Assembly: GCA_012727425.1 (NCBI GenBank)
Contig: JAAYHQ010000030.1
Location: 1-64,000 of the forward strand
DNA length: 64,000 nt
DNA from: Bacillota bacterium
GTDB taxonomy: Bacteria; Bacillota; UBA4882; UBA10575
Direction: 5' to 3'
Shown: positions 1-8,194 of the stretch, in pieces
Layout: every line of letters starts with the position of its first letter
How positions within the stretch are numbered: the first letter of the stretch is position 1
Program-made: the position numbers and the translations under genes
Notes under the pieces: generated by a model
The model's database searches: none
The model's input: only the letters and a program-made list of their open reading frames with translations
Told to the model about the DNA's origin: nothing

Positions 1-42
1 CATGGTAATGAAGATAACCACCACGATAATACCTATTGCCAT
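1..42 (-). CDS. partial membrane protein, likely a solute transporter (5' end only)
   Basis: On the minus strand an ATG at position 42 follows a strong GGAGG-type ribosome binding site (plus-strand CCTCC at 54-58). The 14 codons present read MAIGIIVVVIFITM, a hydrophobic start like the first membrane segment of a symporter or permease. The gene runs off the left edge of the window. It is divergent from the ROK regulator and the sugar kinase, and its promoter carries the perfect palindrome, so a carbohydrate transporter is the natural inference. The family cannot be decided from 14 residues. Confidence 0.5.
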   Translation of the reverse strand, partial: MAIGIIVVVIFITM

Positions 43-170
43 GTTTCCAAATCCCTCCTCAAAATTTTCCACGAGCAATAAGCAATACTGAATTGAATAC
101 TGAATTGGTGATGACACTTGTGCTTTCCCAGATCCACCTCCCAAATATTAGAAGCCGTTTTTTATTTCCA

Positions 171-193
171 TTTAGTAAAATGATTTTACTAAA
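171..193. promoter_or_regulatory. perfect palindromic operator, probable ROK repressor site
   Basis: TTTAGTAAAA and TTTTACTAAA form a perfect 10-bp inverted repeat around a 3-bp TGA centre. It lies about 11 bp downstream of the minus-strand -10 box (205-210), covering roughly +5 to +27, where a bound repressor would block transcription of the partial membrane protein gene. ROK repressors of the XylR/NagC type bind AT-rich palindromes of this size; the assignment to the neighbouring ROK gene is inferred from position. Confidence 0.65.
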
Positions 194-204
194 TAGTTTT
201 CTTA

Positions 205-234
205 ATTATAATTAATAATATCACGCGCTGTCAA
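205..234 (-). promoter_or_regulatory. sigma-A-type promoter of the divergent partial membrane gene
   Basis: On the minus strand a perfect -35 TTGACA (234-229) is followed by 18 nt and a perfect -10 TATAAT (210-205). It drives leftward transcription through the palindrome at 171-193 towards the partial membrane protein gene. Confidence 0.7.
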
Positions 235-367
235 CCCCTAAATTTTCCTTTCCGTAACTTTCCTTTAACAAACCTAAAACCGTACCGTTCTTTGTTTTTT
301 TCATGTTTCATGCCAACAAGTTATCATCGCGTTTTAAATGGATCCTTTCCTGTTTTAACTTTATTTC

Positions 368-396
368 TTGTGGTTAACTAATTGCTGTGCTATAAT
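368..396 (+). promoter_or_regulatory. promoter of the ROK regulator / kinase operon
   Basis: TTGTGG (368-373), a 17-nt spacer and TATAAT (391-396) preceded by TGC, an extended -10. It points at the ROK gene; the start point would fall inside the degenerate operator at 396-418. Confidence 0.65.
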
Positions 397-418
397 TTTA
401 TAAAATGGATTTATGAAA
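396..418. promoter_or_regulatory. degenerate copy of the ROK operator (autoregulation site)
   Basis: This 23-mer matches the perfect operator at 171-193 at 17 of 23 positions when aligned without gaps and keeps the imperfect two-fold symmetry. It overlaps the end of the -10 and the transcription start of the ROK promoter, as expected for a weaker autoregulatory site. AT-rich sequence makes chance similarity easier, so this is moderately supported. Confidence 0.45.
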
Positions 419-458
419 GGGCTTTTTAAAGTAATAAATTGAAAAGAAGGTATTGTCA

Positions 459-1586
459 TTGAGAGAAAAATATACTGCCAATATGGAAATAAAAAAAATA
501 AACCGCTCGAAAATATATCAACTTCTGCTGAAAAACCAGGGTTTATCCCGGCAAGAAATCGTACTGAAACTGGGCTTAAGCCTGCCTACAGTCACCCAAA
601 ACATCGAAGAATTGATCGCGGAGGGGCTTGTCGAAGAATTCGGTTTTATCGGTAATACCGGCGGAAGACGCGCCCGCTCCTACCGCGCGGTTTTAAATGC
701 CCGCGTGGCCATCGGACTTGATGTGACCAAACATCACATTACCTGCGCGGCGGTGGATTTGTCCGGAAATCTGATTGAATGTATCCGGATCCGCCGGCAG
801 TTTGAACGCACCGATGAATATTACAAGATCCTCGGTTCCTTGGTAGATGAGGTCGTTAAGAAAATAAATATTCCGCCGGCACGGGTCTTGGGGGTCGGGA
901 TCGGTGTCCCGGGGCTGGTCACGGCAGATAACAAGAGGATCTTTTACGGGGAAATTCTTAATTTCGGGGGAGCAACCTCCGCCGAGTTTGGCAAGTATAT
1001 ACCCTATCCGGTTTCGCTGCATAATGACGCCAACGCCGCCGGCTTTGCGGAAATCTGGTCCCATGATTATCTCGCCAACTCCTTTTACCTGATGCTCAGC
1101 AACAATATTGGTGGTTCGGTTTTGATCAATGGTCAGATTTACAGCGGCGAAAATCTAAGAAGCGGAGAAATTGGTCACTTGAAAATTGTTCCCAACGGCA
1201 AGCAGTGCTACTGTGGGCAAAAAGGCTGCTTCGACGCCTACTGTGCGGCAACGGTTTTATCCAATTATACGGATGGCAATCTGGAAAAGTTCTTTGAAAA
1301 ACTCCGTGCCAAAGACCCCCAGGCCGAAAAGATGTGGGATGAATACCTGGATAACCTGGCCCAGGCGGTCAGTAGTTTAAATATCCTGTTCGACAGCACC
1401 GTCATTCTCGGTGGTTATGTGGGCGAATATATCGAGGACTATCTGGATGATCTTAAGACAAGGACCGCAAAATTACATCCTTTTAACAACGACTCCGCAT
1501 ATCTACAAGCCTGCAAATACAAAAAGCAAGCCATTGCCGCGGGTGCTGCCTTAAACTATATTGATGAGTTCATCGCTTCCGTATAG
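459..1586 (+). CDS. ROK family transcriptional repressor
   Basis: A 375-aa ROK-type repressor. An N-terminal winged helix-turn-helix (about residues 15-60, motif [19 protein letters not shown]) precedes the sugar-kinase-like ROK domain. The domain carries the DNANAAG segment and the zinc motif CYCGQKGC...C typical of ROK proteins. Such proteins act as sugar-responsive repressors related to XylR and NagC. The TTG at 459 is chosen because AGAAGG ends 8 nt upstream; the track's TTG at 453 would be only 2 nt from it, and an ATG at 483 lacks a good site. The stop overlaps the 5' part of the kinase ORF frame but precedes its likely GTG start, so the two are one operon. The sugar effector is not evident. 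Confidence 0.88.
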   Translation: MREKYTANMEIKKINRSKIYQLLLKNQGLSRQEIVLKLGLSLPTVTQNIEELIAEGLVEEFGFIGNTGGRRARSYRAVLNARVAIGLDVTKHHITCAAVDLSGNLIECIRIRRQFERTDEYYKILGSLVDEVVKKINIPPARVLGVGIGVPGLVTADNKRIFYGEILNFGGATSAEFGKYIPYPVSLHNDANAAGFAEIWSHDYLANSFYLMLSNNIGGSVLINGQIYSGENLRSGEIGHLKIVPNGKQCYCGQKGCFDAYCAATVLSNYTDGNLEKFFEKLRAKDPQAEKMWDEYLDNLAQAVSSLNILFDSTVILGGYVGEYIEDYLDDLKTRTAKLHPFNNDSAYLQACKYKKQAIAAGAALNYIDEFIASV

Positions 1587-1626
1587 GATCTTGCACCGAA
1601 AATACAAATATTTGGGGGATAAACAA

Positions 1627-3216
1627 GTGGAAAAAATTAAGCAAATGATTAACAGCAAACGGACGACGCTAGGGATTGAGTTGGGCTCAACGCGAATAAA
1701 GGCGGTGTTAATCGGTGAGGACCATACGCCCATTGCCACCGGAGGGCACACCTGGGAAAACAAATTGGAAAACGGCATCTGGACATATGACCTTGCTGAG
1801 GTGTGGACCGGGCTGCAAAACTGCTATCGCGACCTGGCGGACAAAGTCAGGCGGCAATTCAATGTCACGCTCACCAGTGTTGGCGCGATTGGCATCTCCG
1901 GCATGATGCACGGCTATCTTGTTTTTGACAAAAACGGAGAACTGCTCGTTCCCTTTCGCACCTGGCGGAACACCATAACTGGCGAAGCGGCCGCAATTTT
2001 AAGTAAGGAATTTAACTTCAACATTCCTCAGCGCTGGAGTGTCGCCCATCTTTACCAGTCCATTCTCTCCGGTGAGGAACATGTGAAAGACATTGCCTAT
2101 ATGACAACCTTGTCCGGTTATGTCCACTGGCAACTGACCGGGGAAAAAGTTCTGGGGGTCGGGGACGCTTCCGGGATGTTCCCGGTCGATAGTAATTTAA
2201 ATGCTTATAACCCCCGCATGTTACGCCAGTTCGAACAACTTATTGCCGGTAAGAACTACAACTGGAAATTGGAAGAGATTATGCCTAAAGTGCTAACCGC
2301 GGGCGACCATGCCGGTTACTTAAGTGCCGAAGGGGCAAAACTGCTCGATCCCACCGGTACTTTGCAACCGGGTATCCCCATGTGCCCACCCGAAGGCGAC
2401 GCCGGAACCGGGATGGTGGCCACCAACAGCGTCGCGCCCCGGACCGGCAATGTCTCCGCCGGAACCTCAATCTTCGCCATGGTGGTCTTGGAGAAAGAAT
2501 TATCCAGGATCTATCCCGAACTTGACATCGTCAACACCCCGTGCGGCAAACCGGTGGCCATGGTCCATTGCAACAACTGTTCCTCGGAGATCGACGCGTG
2601 GATAAACCTGTTCAAGGAACTTCTGGAAAATATGGGGCAGAACCCGAGTAAGGATGAACTTTATTCTGTGTTGTATAACAAGGCGCTTACGGCGGACCCG
2701 GACGGCGGCAACCTTCTGGCCTACAACTATTTGTCCGGCGAGCATATAACCGGGTTCGAGGAGGGGCGCCCGCTCTTTTTACGCAAGCAAAACAGCCGCT
2801 TTACCCTGGGCAACTTCATGCGCACCCTTCTCTTTTCCACGCTGGGTACCTTAAGAATCGGGATGGATATCCTCGCCCAGGAACAAGTACGGATCGATCG
2901 CCTTTTGGGTCATGGCGGTCTCTTTAAAACAAAAGGCGTCGCCCAACAGTTAATGGCCGGAGCCCTCAACGTCCCGGTAGCGGTGATGGCTTCCGCCGGC
3001 GAAGGCGGGGCCTGGGGTATTGCCTTGTTGGCGGCCTATATGCTAAAAAAGACGTCCGGAGAAACCCTCGAGGCCTACCTGGACCAAAAAGTCTTCGCCC
3101 AAGAGGCCTTGAGTTTCATCGCACCCAAAGCGGAGGATGTGGAAGGTTTTAACCTGTTTCTCCGGCGCTATAAGGACGGGCTGAAGATCGAAAAGGCCGC
3201 CGTCGAAAACTATTGA
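1627..3216 (+). CDS. FGGY-family carbohydrate kinase (xylulokinase-like)
   Basis: A 529-aa ATP-dependent sugar kinase of the FGGY family (ASKHA fold), which phosphorylates a pentose or related sugar entering central metabolism. The phosphate-binding N-terminus reads [14 protein letters not shown], the central substrate region contains GMMHGY and GDASGMF, and the C-terminal ATP-binding half has [10 protein letters not shown] and [10 protein letters not shown]. Length fits the family (about 480-550 aa). The start is taken as GTG at 1627, 7 nt after GGGGGA; the track start at 1561 would overlap the ROK gene and lacks a ribosome site. It is co-transcribed with the ROK repressor. No isomerase or aldolase is present, so the substrate stays open between xylulose and less common sugars. 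Confidence 0.82.
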   Translation: MEKIKQMINSKRTTLGIELGSTRIKAVLIGEDHTPIATGGHTWENKLENGIWTYDLAEVWTGLQNCYRDLADKVRRQFNVTLTSVGAIGISGMMHGYLVFDKNGELLVPFRTWRNTITGEAAAILSKEFNFNIPQRWSVAHLYQSILSGEEHVKDIAYMTTLSGYVHWQLTGEKVLGVGDASGMFPVDSNLNAYNPRMLRQFEQLIAGKNYNWKLEEIMPKVLTAGDHAGYLSAEGAKLLDPTGTLQPGIPMCPPEGDAGTGMVATNSVAPRTGNVSAGTSIFAMVVLEKELSRIYPELDIVNTPCGKPVAMVHCNNCSSEIDAWINLFKELLENMGQNPSKDELYSVLYNKALTADPDGGNLLAYNYLSGEHITGFEEGRPLFLRKQNSRFTLGNFMRTLLFSTLGTLRIGMDILAQEQVRIDRLLGHGGLFKTKGVAQQLMAGALNVPVAVMASAGEGGAWGIALLAAYMLKKTSGETLEAYLDQKVFAQEALSFIAPKAEDVEGFNLFLRRYKDGLKIEKAAVENY

Positions 3217-3262
3217 CCCGCGATAACGGTTTGCTTGGCGGTTCAAGTGCGCCCATGCTCAT

Positions 3263-3298
3263 AAAAAAACGGCCCCGCTTAACCAGGGCCGTTTTTTT
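3263..3298. terminator. bidirectional intrinsic terminator
   Basis: ACGGCCC and GGGCCGT form a GC-rich stem around CGCTTAACCA, flanked by seven A and seven T residues, so it works for both the plus-strand kinase operon and the converging minus-strand DUF6062 gene. Confidence 0.9.
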
Positions 3299-3332
3299 AT
3301 GCTATCTTTTTGTCACCGTTTGCCGGTTTTGT

Positions 3333-4010
3333 TTAGGCCTCCACGTCCTGCGGACTTACCCAAGGGCCAACCCAAAGACGAACCGCCCGAATCCAAGCGT
3401 CCCGTTCCGGACCCGGCAGTTCATGGGCATAGCGGTAATCGGATTTCCGGATAAACTCCTTCAGCTCACTGCTTAAACGGGATAGGTAGGCAGTTTGCAC
3501 TTCAGCAAGAAAAGCCCCCGCTTCCTTATGGCGAACCGGTTCGTAAGCCTTCCGGAAATGGGGGAGGCATAAACAACCCGTCTGCCGGTACTTTTCGCGG
3601 AAGGCCCCACTGCGGAGCGCACCAAGCAGCCCGTCCACATAGCGATCTTCCATGGCCGCTTCTTCCCGGCAAACAGCACACACCCGTTCTTGATCCACCG
3701 CCAACCGGGACGGTCCTCCCCGCTTCACCCCGGCGGTCTGGTCCAGTTCCGCGCAGAAAGCATCAATCAAGTCCGCATAGATGATGGAATGGGCCAATGG
3801 ATCCCCCATCCGCTGCAAAACCCAAGCGTGTTCGCGGCAGAAACCGCCCGCCGCCCGCAGCTGATCCCGAATCCGGGGGTCGTTGACCGATTCATAAAGG
3901 AAATTGGCAAGATACCGTTTGGTGGCCTTGGCTAGACAATGGCAGAGCGGGCACCCGCCGTCTTCCAACGCCAGCTCCAAGTTATAAACGATGACGTCTT
4001 TTGCTTTCAA
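3333..4010 (-). CDS. DUF6062-like cysteine-rich protein
   Basis: A 225-aa soluble protein with four cysteine clusters: CPLCHC near the N-terminus, GFCREH, CAVC in the middle and GCLCLPH later. These look like paired zinc- or metal-binding sites, and the pattern resembles DUF6062 family proteins of anaerobic Bacillota, whose function is not established. The track start is too long because it overlaps fabK; a TTG at 4010 with GGAG 9 nt upstream, immediately after the fabK stop, is preferred (MKAKDVIVYN). It is the last gene of fapR-fabK-DUF6062, so a link to lipid metabolism is possible but only by context. Confidence 0.6.
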   Translation of the reverse strand: MKAKDVIVYNLELALEDGGCPLCHCLAKATKRYLANFLYESVNDPRIRDQLRAAGGFCREHAWVLQRMGDPLAHSIIYADLIDAFCAELDQTAGVKRGGPSRLAVDQERVCAVCREEAAMEDRYVDGLLGALRSGAFREKYRQTGCLCLPHFRKAYEPVRHKEAGAFLAEVQTAYLSRLSSELKEFIRKSDYRYAHELPGPERDAWIRAVRLWVGPWVSPQDVEA

Positions 4011-4029
4011 AGGCAACTGCTCCTTTACG

Positions 4030-4971
4030 TTACAAGTCGGCCGTCCAGCGGTCCCCAAGCAGTTCCCGGCATGTGCCGACCATCTCGGCGATGATCTCAG
4101 CCGCGGGGGCAATCCGGTTCACCAAAGCCGCGGCTTGTCCCGCCATCACCGAGCCTTCCTCCACATCACCATGGAAGGCCGCCGCCAACTTACCCGCCCC
4201 CATCGCCTCCAGTTCGGCGGGGGAAACGCCCTCCGCCTCCGCCGCCAGGAACTGCCGGGCCAGCTTGTTTTTGAGGACCCGGACCGGGTGTCCGGTGCTC
4301 TGGCCGGTAATGACCGTGGAACGGTCGGTCGCCTTGAGGACCATCTTTTTATAGTCTTCATGGACAATACATTCTTCCGCACAGATAAACCTGGTTCCAA
4401 CCTGAACCCCTTCGGCACCCAGGAGGAAAGCGGCGGCCATGCCCCGGCCGTCGGCGATCCCGCCGGCCGCGATCACCGGCACTTGCAGGGCATCGGCCAG
4501 TTGGGGGATGAGGACCATTGTGGTCTCCGTCCCAATATGGCCGCCCGCCTCCATTCCTTCGCCGATCACCGCATCAACTCCCGCTTTCTCCAGCCTTTTC
4601 GCCAAGGAGACCGCGTTGACCACCGGGATCACTTTCACCCCGGCGTCTTTCAGGGCGGACATATATTTTCCGGGGTTTCCAGCCCCGGTCGTAATCACCG
4701 GGATCTTTTCCTCAATGACGATCTGGATCACCTCATCAACGTAAGGGGAGAGCAGCATCACGTTGACCCCGAAGGGCTTGCTCGTCAGCGTCCGGGCCTT
4801 TTGGATCTGTTCCCGCACCCAAGTACCGGGCGCACTCCCCGCCGCGATCAGCCCCAGCCCGCCACCGTTCGACACCGCAGCCGCCAGTTCGGCAGTGGCC
4901 AACCAGGCCATCCCGCCTTGAATAACCGGATACTTAATCCCTAATAATGAAGTGATTCGTGATTTAATCAT
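4030..4971 (-). CDS. fabK: enoyl-[acyl-carrier-protein] reductase II
   Basis: A 313-aa FMN-dependent TIM-barrel enoyl-ACP reductase that reduces trans-2-enoyl-ACP in the last step of each fatty acid elongation cycle. Hallmarks are YPVIQGGMAW at the N-terminus, the phosphate-binding AAGGIADGRG and the EGMEAGGHIG segment seen in FabK and nitronate monooxygenase relatives. FabK replaces FabI in many anaerobic Bacillota. The ATG at 4971 overlaps the fapR stop by 8 nt and has GGAGGG 6 nt upstream, whereas the track's longer start lies inside fapR. Coupling to FapR supports FabK over a nitronate monooxygenase. Confidence 0.85.
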   Translation of the reverse strand: MIKSRITSLLGIKYPVIQGGMAWLATAELAAAVSNGGGLGLIAAGSAPGTWVREQIQKARTLTSKPFGVNVMLLSPYVDEVIQIVIEEKIPVITTGAGNPGKYMSALKDAGVKVIPVVNAVSLAKRLEKAGVDAVIGEGMEAGGHIGTETTMVLIPQLADALQVPVIAAGGIADGRGMAAAFLLGAEGVQVGTRFICAEECIVHEDYKKMVLKATDRSTVITGQSTGHPVRVLKNKLARQFLAAEAEGVSPAELEAMGAGKLAAAFHGDVEEGSVMAGQAAALVNRIAPAAEIIAEMVGTCRELLGDRWTADL

Positions 4972-5596
4972 CCTTTTCCCTCCCGTCGCCGGTTGCTTTT
5001 CCTTCCATACCAAAGATCCCTTCCGCCAGCGTTCTCTCGTCCAGGGCCAGAATCAAAAATTTCCCCTGAAAAACCGCCTTTTCTTCCACTCTGGTCACCA
5101 CTTCCACCACAAAGCGGCGGCCCCGCCTCTCTAAGACCCGGGCCCGGGCCATAAGGACCTCACCAACCCGGGCCGGATGGGGAAACTCCACCCGGGCCGA
5201 CCCGGTTAAGGCGTGGGGCGCATCGGCCACGGCCACCGCCAAGGAATTAGCCTGCGCAAAAAGGTAATGCCCACGGATCACATTATACCTGGTTAAACTC
5301 ATCCCCGGTTCGGCCACCATCCGGGACAGACCACCGACCCCCGGTTCACAGTAAAGCAGATCACCCACCACTTCCAAAGAAGCCGGATAGTGCTCACCAC
5401 TGAGCGCGCGCGAGGCCAGGTTTTTCGCCCGTTCTTTCATCTCGGGCAAACCCAAAGCCAAGCGGTCAAGGCGGATGGTTTGGATACTAACACCCAGCTC
5501 CTTGGCCAGTTGTTCATCGGTGAGCAGCGGATTTTCTTCCAGTTTTTGCAGCAGAGTCTGATGGCGTTGCTCTTTTGACAAGCGTTTTCCCGTCAT
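4964..5596 (-). CDS. fapR: fatty acid biosynthesis repressor FapR
   Basis: A 210-aa FapR: an N-terminal DeoR-like helix-turn-helix (about 1-55, LLTDEQLAKELGVSIQTIRLDR) joined to a C-terminal hotdog fold (about 75-195) that binds malonyl-CoA in characterised homologues, releasing DNA when precursors are abundant. The start is ATG at 5596 with AAGGA 8 nt upstream. It is the first gene of the operon with fabK and DUF6062, so autoregulation of this operon is likely. Unlike B. subtilis, plsX, fabD and fabG do not follow. Confidence 0.9.
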   Translation of the reverse strand: MTGKRLSKEQRHQTLLQKLEENPLLTDEQLAKELGVSIQTIRLDRLALGLPEMKERAKNLASRALSGEHYPASLEVVGDLLYCEPGVGGLSRMVAEPGMSLTRYNVIRGHYLFAQANSLAVAVADAPHALTGSARVEFPHPARVGEVLMARARVLERRGRRFVVEVVTRVEEKAVFQGKFLILALDERTLAEGIFGMEGKATGDGREKDD

Positions 5597-5637
5597 CTTC
5601 TCATTCCTTTATTACTAAGTCTTAAGATCTACTTATG

Positions 5638-5666
5638 ATTATAGCGGAAAAATTCCCCTTTGAATA
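5638..5666 (-). promoter_or_regulatory. putative fapR operon promoter
   Basis: Minus-strand TATAAT (5643-5638) lies 17 nt after TATTCA, a weak -35 (5666-5661). The region between it and fapR contains TAAGT...ACTTA half-sites around 5614-5633, which could be a degenerate FapR operator but do not match the usual TTAGTA palindrome well. Confidence 0.4.
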
Positions 5667-5697
5667 GTCTTTCTTTTTCGGTCGGCCAAAACCAGAC

Positions 5698-5729
5698 AAA
5701 AAGCCTCTTCCCTGGGGGAGAGGCTTTTT
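5698..5729 (-). terminator. intrinsic terminator after the GerMN gene
   Basis: AAAAAGCCTCT and AGAGGCTTTTT form an 11-bp arm pair with a short loop, directly after the GerMN gene stop in its direction of transcription and ending in a U-run. Confidence 0.85.
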
Positions 5730-5746
5730 GCGTTGGTTGGTTCTTT

Positions 5747-6313
5747 TTATAACTCACCCGCGCTCAGCGGTTCGTCGGTGGCGATATGCCCCATCAAGCT
5801 TTCCCGTTTTTCCCCGTCCACCAAAAACTGCACTTCTTCGATGCCGGGCAGACCGGTCAAGGTCTTGACGATCTGGTGCACCAGCAGTGTTTCCTGGAGC
5901 GAGCCGCCGTAAAGGTTTGTACTGGAAAAATTGACGTAAGCCCGTTCGCCGTCCTGCCAGGCGGAGAGGATTTGCAGTTGATCATAGAGCGCGGTGGATA
6001 ATCCTTCTTCCGTCGGCGGTTGCCGGAGCTCAGCCAGGACCTTCGCGACCAAGGTTTCGTCGGTGGCTTTGATCTTGCGCGTTACGGTCTTCAGCATCGG
6101 CAGATCGGCCCGGCCGGTCTGAATATATTCTTGATTGGGAAAGAACAGTGTTACTTCCCGTTCCTCTTCCCGTCCCCCCGGAGCCGGAACCTCCTGGGAT
6201 GGTGGGGTTTCCGGCGGCTGCGCCGCACGCCGCAGGTAACCCGGGGAGATAAAAAGCACAAACAACAAGGCCAACACCAGAAGAACCCCGAGCAAAGCGC
6301 CGGGTTTTCGCAT
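5747..6313 (-). CDS. GerMN domain-containing exported protein
   Basis: A 188-aa protein with an N-terminal signal or anchor helix (about residues 6-26, LGVLLVLALLFVLFISPGYL), a proline-rich linker and a C-terminal GerMN domain (about 55-180, VTLFFPNQEYIQTGRADLPMLKTVTRKI). GerMN is a module of the spore protein GerM and of other envelope proteins, involved in cortex or peptidoglycan-associated functions. There is no lipobox cysteine. The ATG at 6313 has GGAGGGG 7 nt upstream and is preferred to the TTG at 6319. It sits downstream of dnaB and the thioredoxin-like gene. Confidence 0.75.
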   Translation of the reverse strand: MRKPGALLGVLLVLALLFVLFISPGYLRRAAQPPETPPSQEVPAPGGREEEREVTLFFPNQEYIQTGRADLPMLKTVTRKIKATDETLVAKVLAELRQPPTEEGLSTALYDQLQILSAWQDGERAYVNFSSTNLYGGSLQETLLVHQIVKTLTGLPGIEEVQFLVDGEKRESLMGHIATDEPLSAGEL

Positions 6314-6398
6314 CAGCAATCCCCTCCGTTTTTTAACTTAACATAAAGCTTTTAAACCCACAAAGCTTCCCTCTTTAGCTTATATTCTACCCACCGGT

Positions 6399-6731
6399 TC
6401 ACATTTTATCTCCAGCTTCCCCCACCGTCCGGGGGACCAAACCCGCCCGGTCCAAGAGGGTCTTCAGTGCCAACAAGGGGATCCCCCCCTCAAACTTAAC
6501 CTCCCCGTTATAAAGCAGGAGCGGGAACTTACGTCCGGCGGCCAGCGCCTCCCGGACCAGGGGGTGATCCTGATCCCGGTGTAAATCAAGGAATTCCACT
6601 GTCAACTGCTCGCCGTAGGCAAGGAGAAGGCCCTGCGCCAAATAGCGAATCTGTGTCTGTAAATCCGAAGCCTCGGTACAACAGGCCTTGGCTTCGCCGT
6701 CGGCAATAATAATGATTTCAAGCGGAGTCAA
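6399..6731 (-). CDS. thioredoxin-fold small protein (DUF1462/YuzD-like)
   Basis: A 110-aa protein with a beta-rich start (LEIIIIADGEAKACC), a helical segment, and FPLLLYNGEVKFEGGIPLLALKTLL, where a proline after a conserved strand resembles the thioredoxin cis-Pro region. The layout is like DUF1462 (YuzD) proteins: a CC pair instead of CxxC at the position of the active site. The start is TTG at 6731 with AAAGGAGG 7 nt upstream; the ORF track's longer start is read-through into dnaB. Co-transcribed with dnaB. Function unknown, possibly thiol redox. Confidence 0.6.
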   Translation of the reverse strand: MTPLEIIIIADGEAKACCTEASDLQTQIRYLAQGLLLAYGEQLTVEFLDLHRDQDHPLVREALAAGRKFPLLLYNGEVKFEGGIPLLALKTLLDRAGLVPRTVGEAGDKM

Positions 6732-6744
6732 GCGGGTGCCTCCT

Positions 6745-8094
6745 TTATTGCTCGGGTTTCCGGAAGCGTTCCAAACCCACAAACTTGCTATATTCTTTCT
6801 GGAAGAGAAATTCGACCGTCCCCAAGGGTCCGTTCCGGTGCTTGGCCACAATAAACTCGGTGATATTTTTCTTCTCGGTCTCCGGTTCGTAATAATCCTC
6901 CCGGTAAAGGAAACAAACCAGATCGGCGTCCTGCTCCAACGAACCGGATTCACGCAAATCGGACAAGGCCGGCCGTTTGTTCTGTCTCTGCTCCACCGCC
7001 CGCGAAAGCTGGGAAAGGGCAATTACCGGTACGGAAAGTTCCCGTGCCAACGCCTTCAAGCTCCGCGAGATCTCCGTAACCTCCTGTTGCCGGTTCTCGA
7101 CCCGTTTGGGCCCCTGCATCAATTGGAGATAATCAATGATGACCAAGCCCAATCCGTACTCGGATTTGATCCGGCGCGCCTTGGCCCGGACATCCAACAC
7201 CGAGAGACTGGGGGAATCATCAATAAACATGGTTGACTCGCTCAACCGACCCAGGGCATGGGAGAGACGGGGCCAGTCTTCTTCATGAAGGTTTCCCGTC
7301 CGGATCCGCTGGTTATCAACGCCCGCTTCGGAGCAGAGGATCTTCATGGCCAGCTGTTCCTTAGACATCTCCAGACTAAAGATGACCACCGGAATCTTCA
7401 GATGAACCGCTACATGTCCCGCAATGTTCAGCGCAAAAGTCGTCTTTCCCATACTGGGGCGGGCCGCCAGAATGATCAAATCGGAAGGTTGAAAGCCGGC
7501 GGTCAACCGGTCCAGATCACTAAAGCCGGACGGAACACCGGTCACCGAACCCCGGGCTTCATACAGCTTCTCAATCTGCTCAAAGGTCTCGATCAAAATG
7601 TTTTTTAGATTGACCACGCTCCGGCCGCTCCGCCGGTTGGCGATGGAAAAGATCATGTGTTCCGCCCGGTCGAGGATATTACCCACTTCATCCTGGGCAT
7701 CGTACCCCAAGGTTACGATCTCCGTCGCCGCGTGAATCAACTGGCGTAACAGCGACTTTTCTTCCACGATCCGGGCGTAATACTCGACGTGGGCGGCGGT
7801 CGGTACGGAACTGGCCAGTTCCGTCAGGTAAGTAACCCCGCCGACCTTTTCCATCAGGTCTTTCTGGCGTAACTCCTCCGTCACCGTCACCAGATCCACC
7901 GGTTCGCCCCGGTTGGTCAGGTCGAGGACTGTCTGGTAGATCAGACGGTGGGCGTCTTTATAAAAATCCTCCGGGCGTAAAATCTCCATTGCCCGGTAAA
8001 TAGCCTCTTTCTCCAGAAACATTGCGCCAAGCGTTGAGCGCTCCGCATCCAGATTCTGGGGAGGGATCCGGTCCAGCAACATACCATCACTCAT
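6745..8094 (-). CDS. dnaB: replicative DNA helicase DnaB
   Basis: A 449-aa replicative helicase (B. subtilis DnaC, E. coli DnaB). The N-terminal DnaG-binding domain (about 10-110, PPQNLDAERSTLGAM) is followed by a RecA-like motor with Walker A ARPSMGKTT (about 211-219), Walker B LVIIDYLQLM and the ESGSLEQDADLV helicase segment. The start is ATG at 8094 after GGAGGGG. It follows rplI-lonC in the order known from many Clostridia. No intein is present; the domain spacing is uninterrupted. Confidence 0.97.
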   Translation of the reverse strand: MSDGMLLDRIPPQNLDAERSTLGAMFLEKEAIYRAMEILRPEDFYKDAHRLIYQTVLDLTNRGEPVDLVTVTEELRQKDLMEKVGGVTYLTELASSVPTAAHVEYYARIVEEKSLLRQLIHAATEIVTLGYDAQDEVGNILDRAEHMIFSIANRRSGRSVVNLKNILIETFEQIEKLYEARGSVTGVPSGFSDLDRLTAGFQPSDLIILAARPSMGKTTFALNIAGHVAVHLKIPVVIFSLEMSKEQLAMKILCSEAGVDNQRIRTGNLHEEDWPRLSHALGRLSESTMFIDDSPSLSVLDVRAKARRIKSEYGLGLVIIDYLQLMQGPKRVENRQQEVTEISRSLKALARELSVPVIALSQLSRAVEQRQNKRPALSDLRESGSLEQDADLVCFLYREDYYEPETEKKNITEFIVAKHRNGPLGTVEFLFQKEYSKFVGLERFRKPEQ

Positions 8095-8139
8095 CGCTAC
8101 CCCTCCTTCAACAAAGGTTAACTATTTCCCGCCAGATGA

Positions 8140-8166
8140 CAAAGAAAGCCGCACAGAACGGCGGCT
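8140..8166 (-). terminator. intrinsic terminator between lonC and dnaB
   Basis: AGCCGC and GCGGCT form a 6-bp stem with an 8-nt loop, followed on the minus strand by TTTCTTT. It lies 29 nt after the lonC stop and would terminate or attenuate read-through into dnaB. Confidence 0.65.
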
Positions 8167-8194
8167 CGTAATATCGATCTTTCACTGGCCGGTT

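Noticed and set aside
3991-4944. 317-aa plus-strand ORF opposite fabK/DUF6062
   Set aside because: Low-complexity, His/Pro/Arg-rich shadow of the high-GC fabK reading frame, with no ribosome site or recognisable domain.
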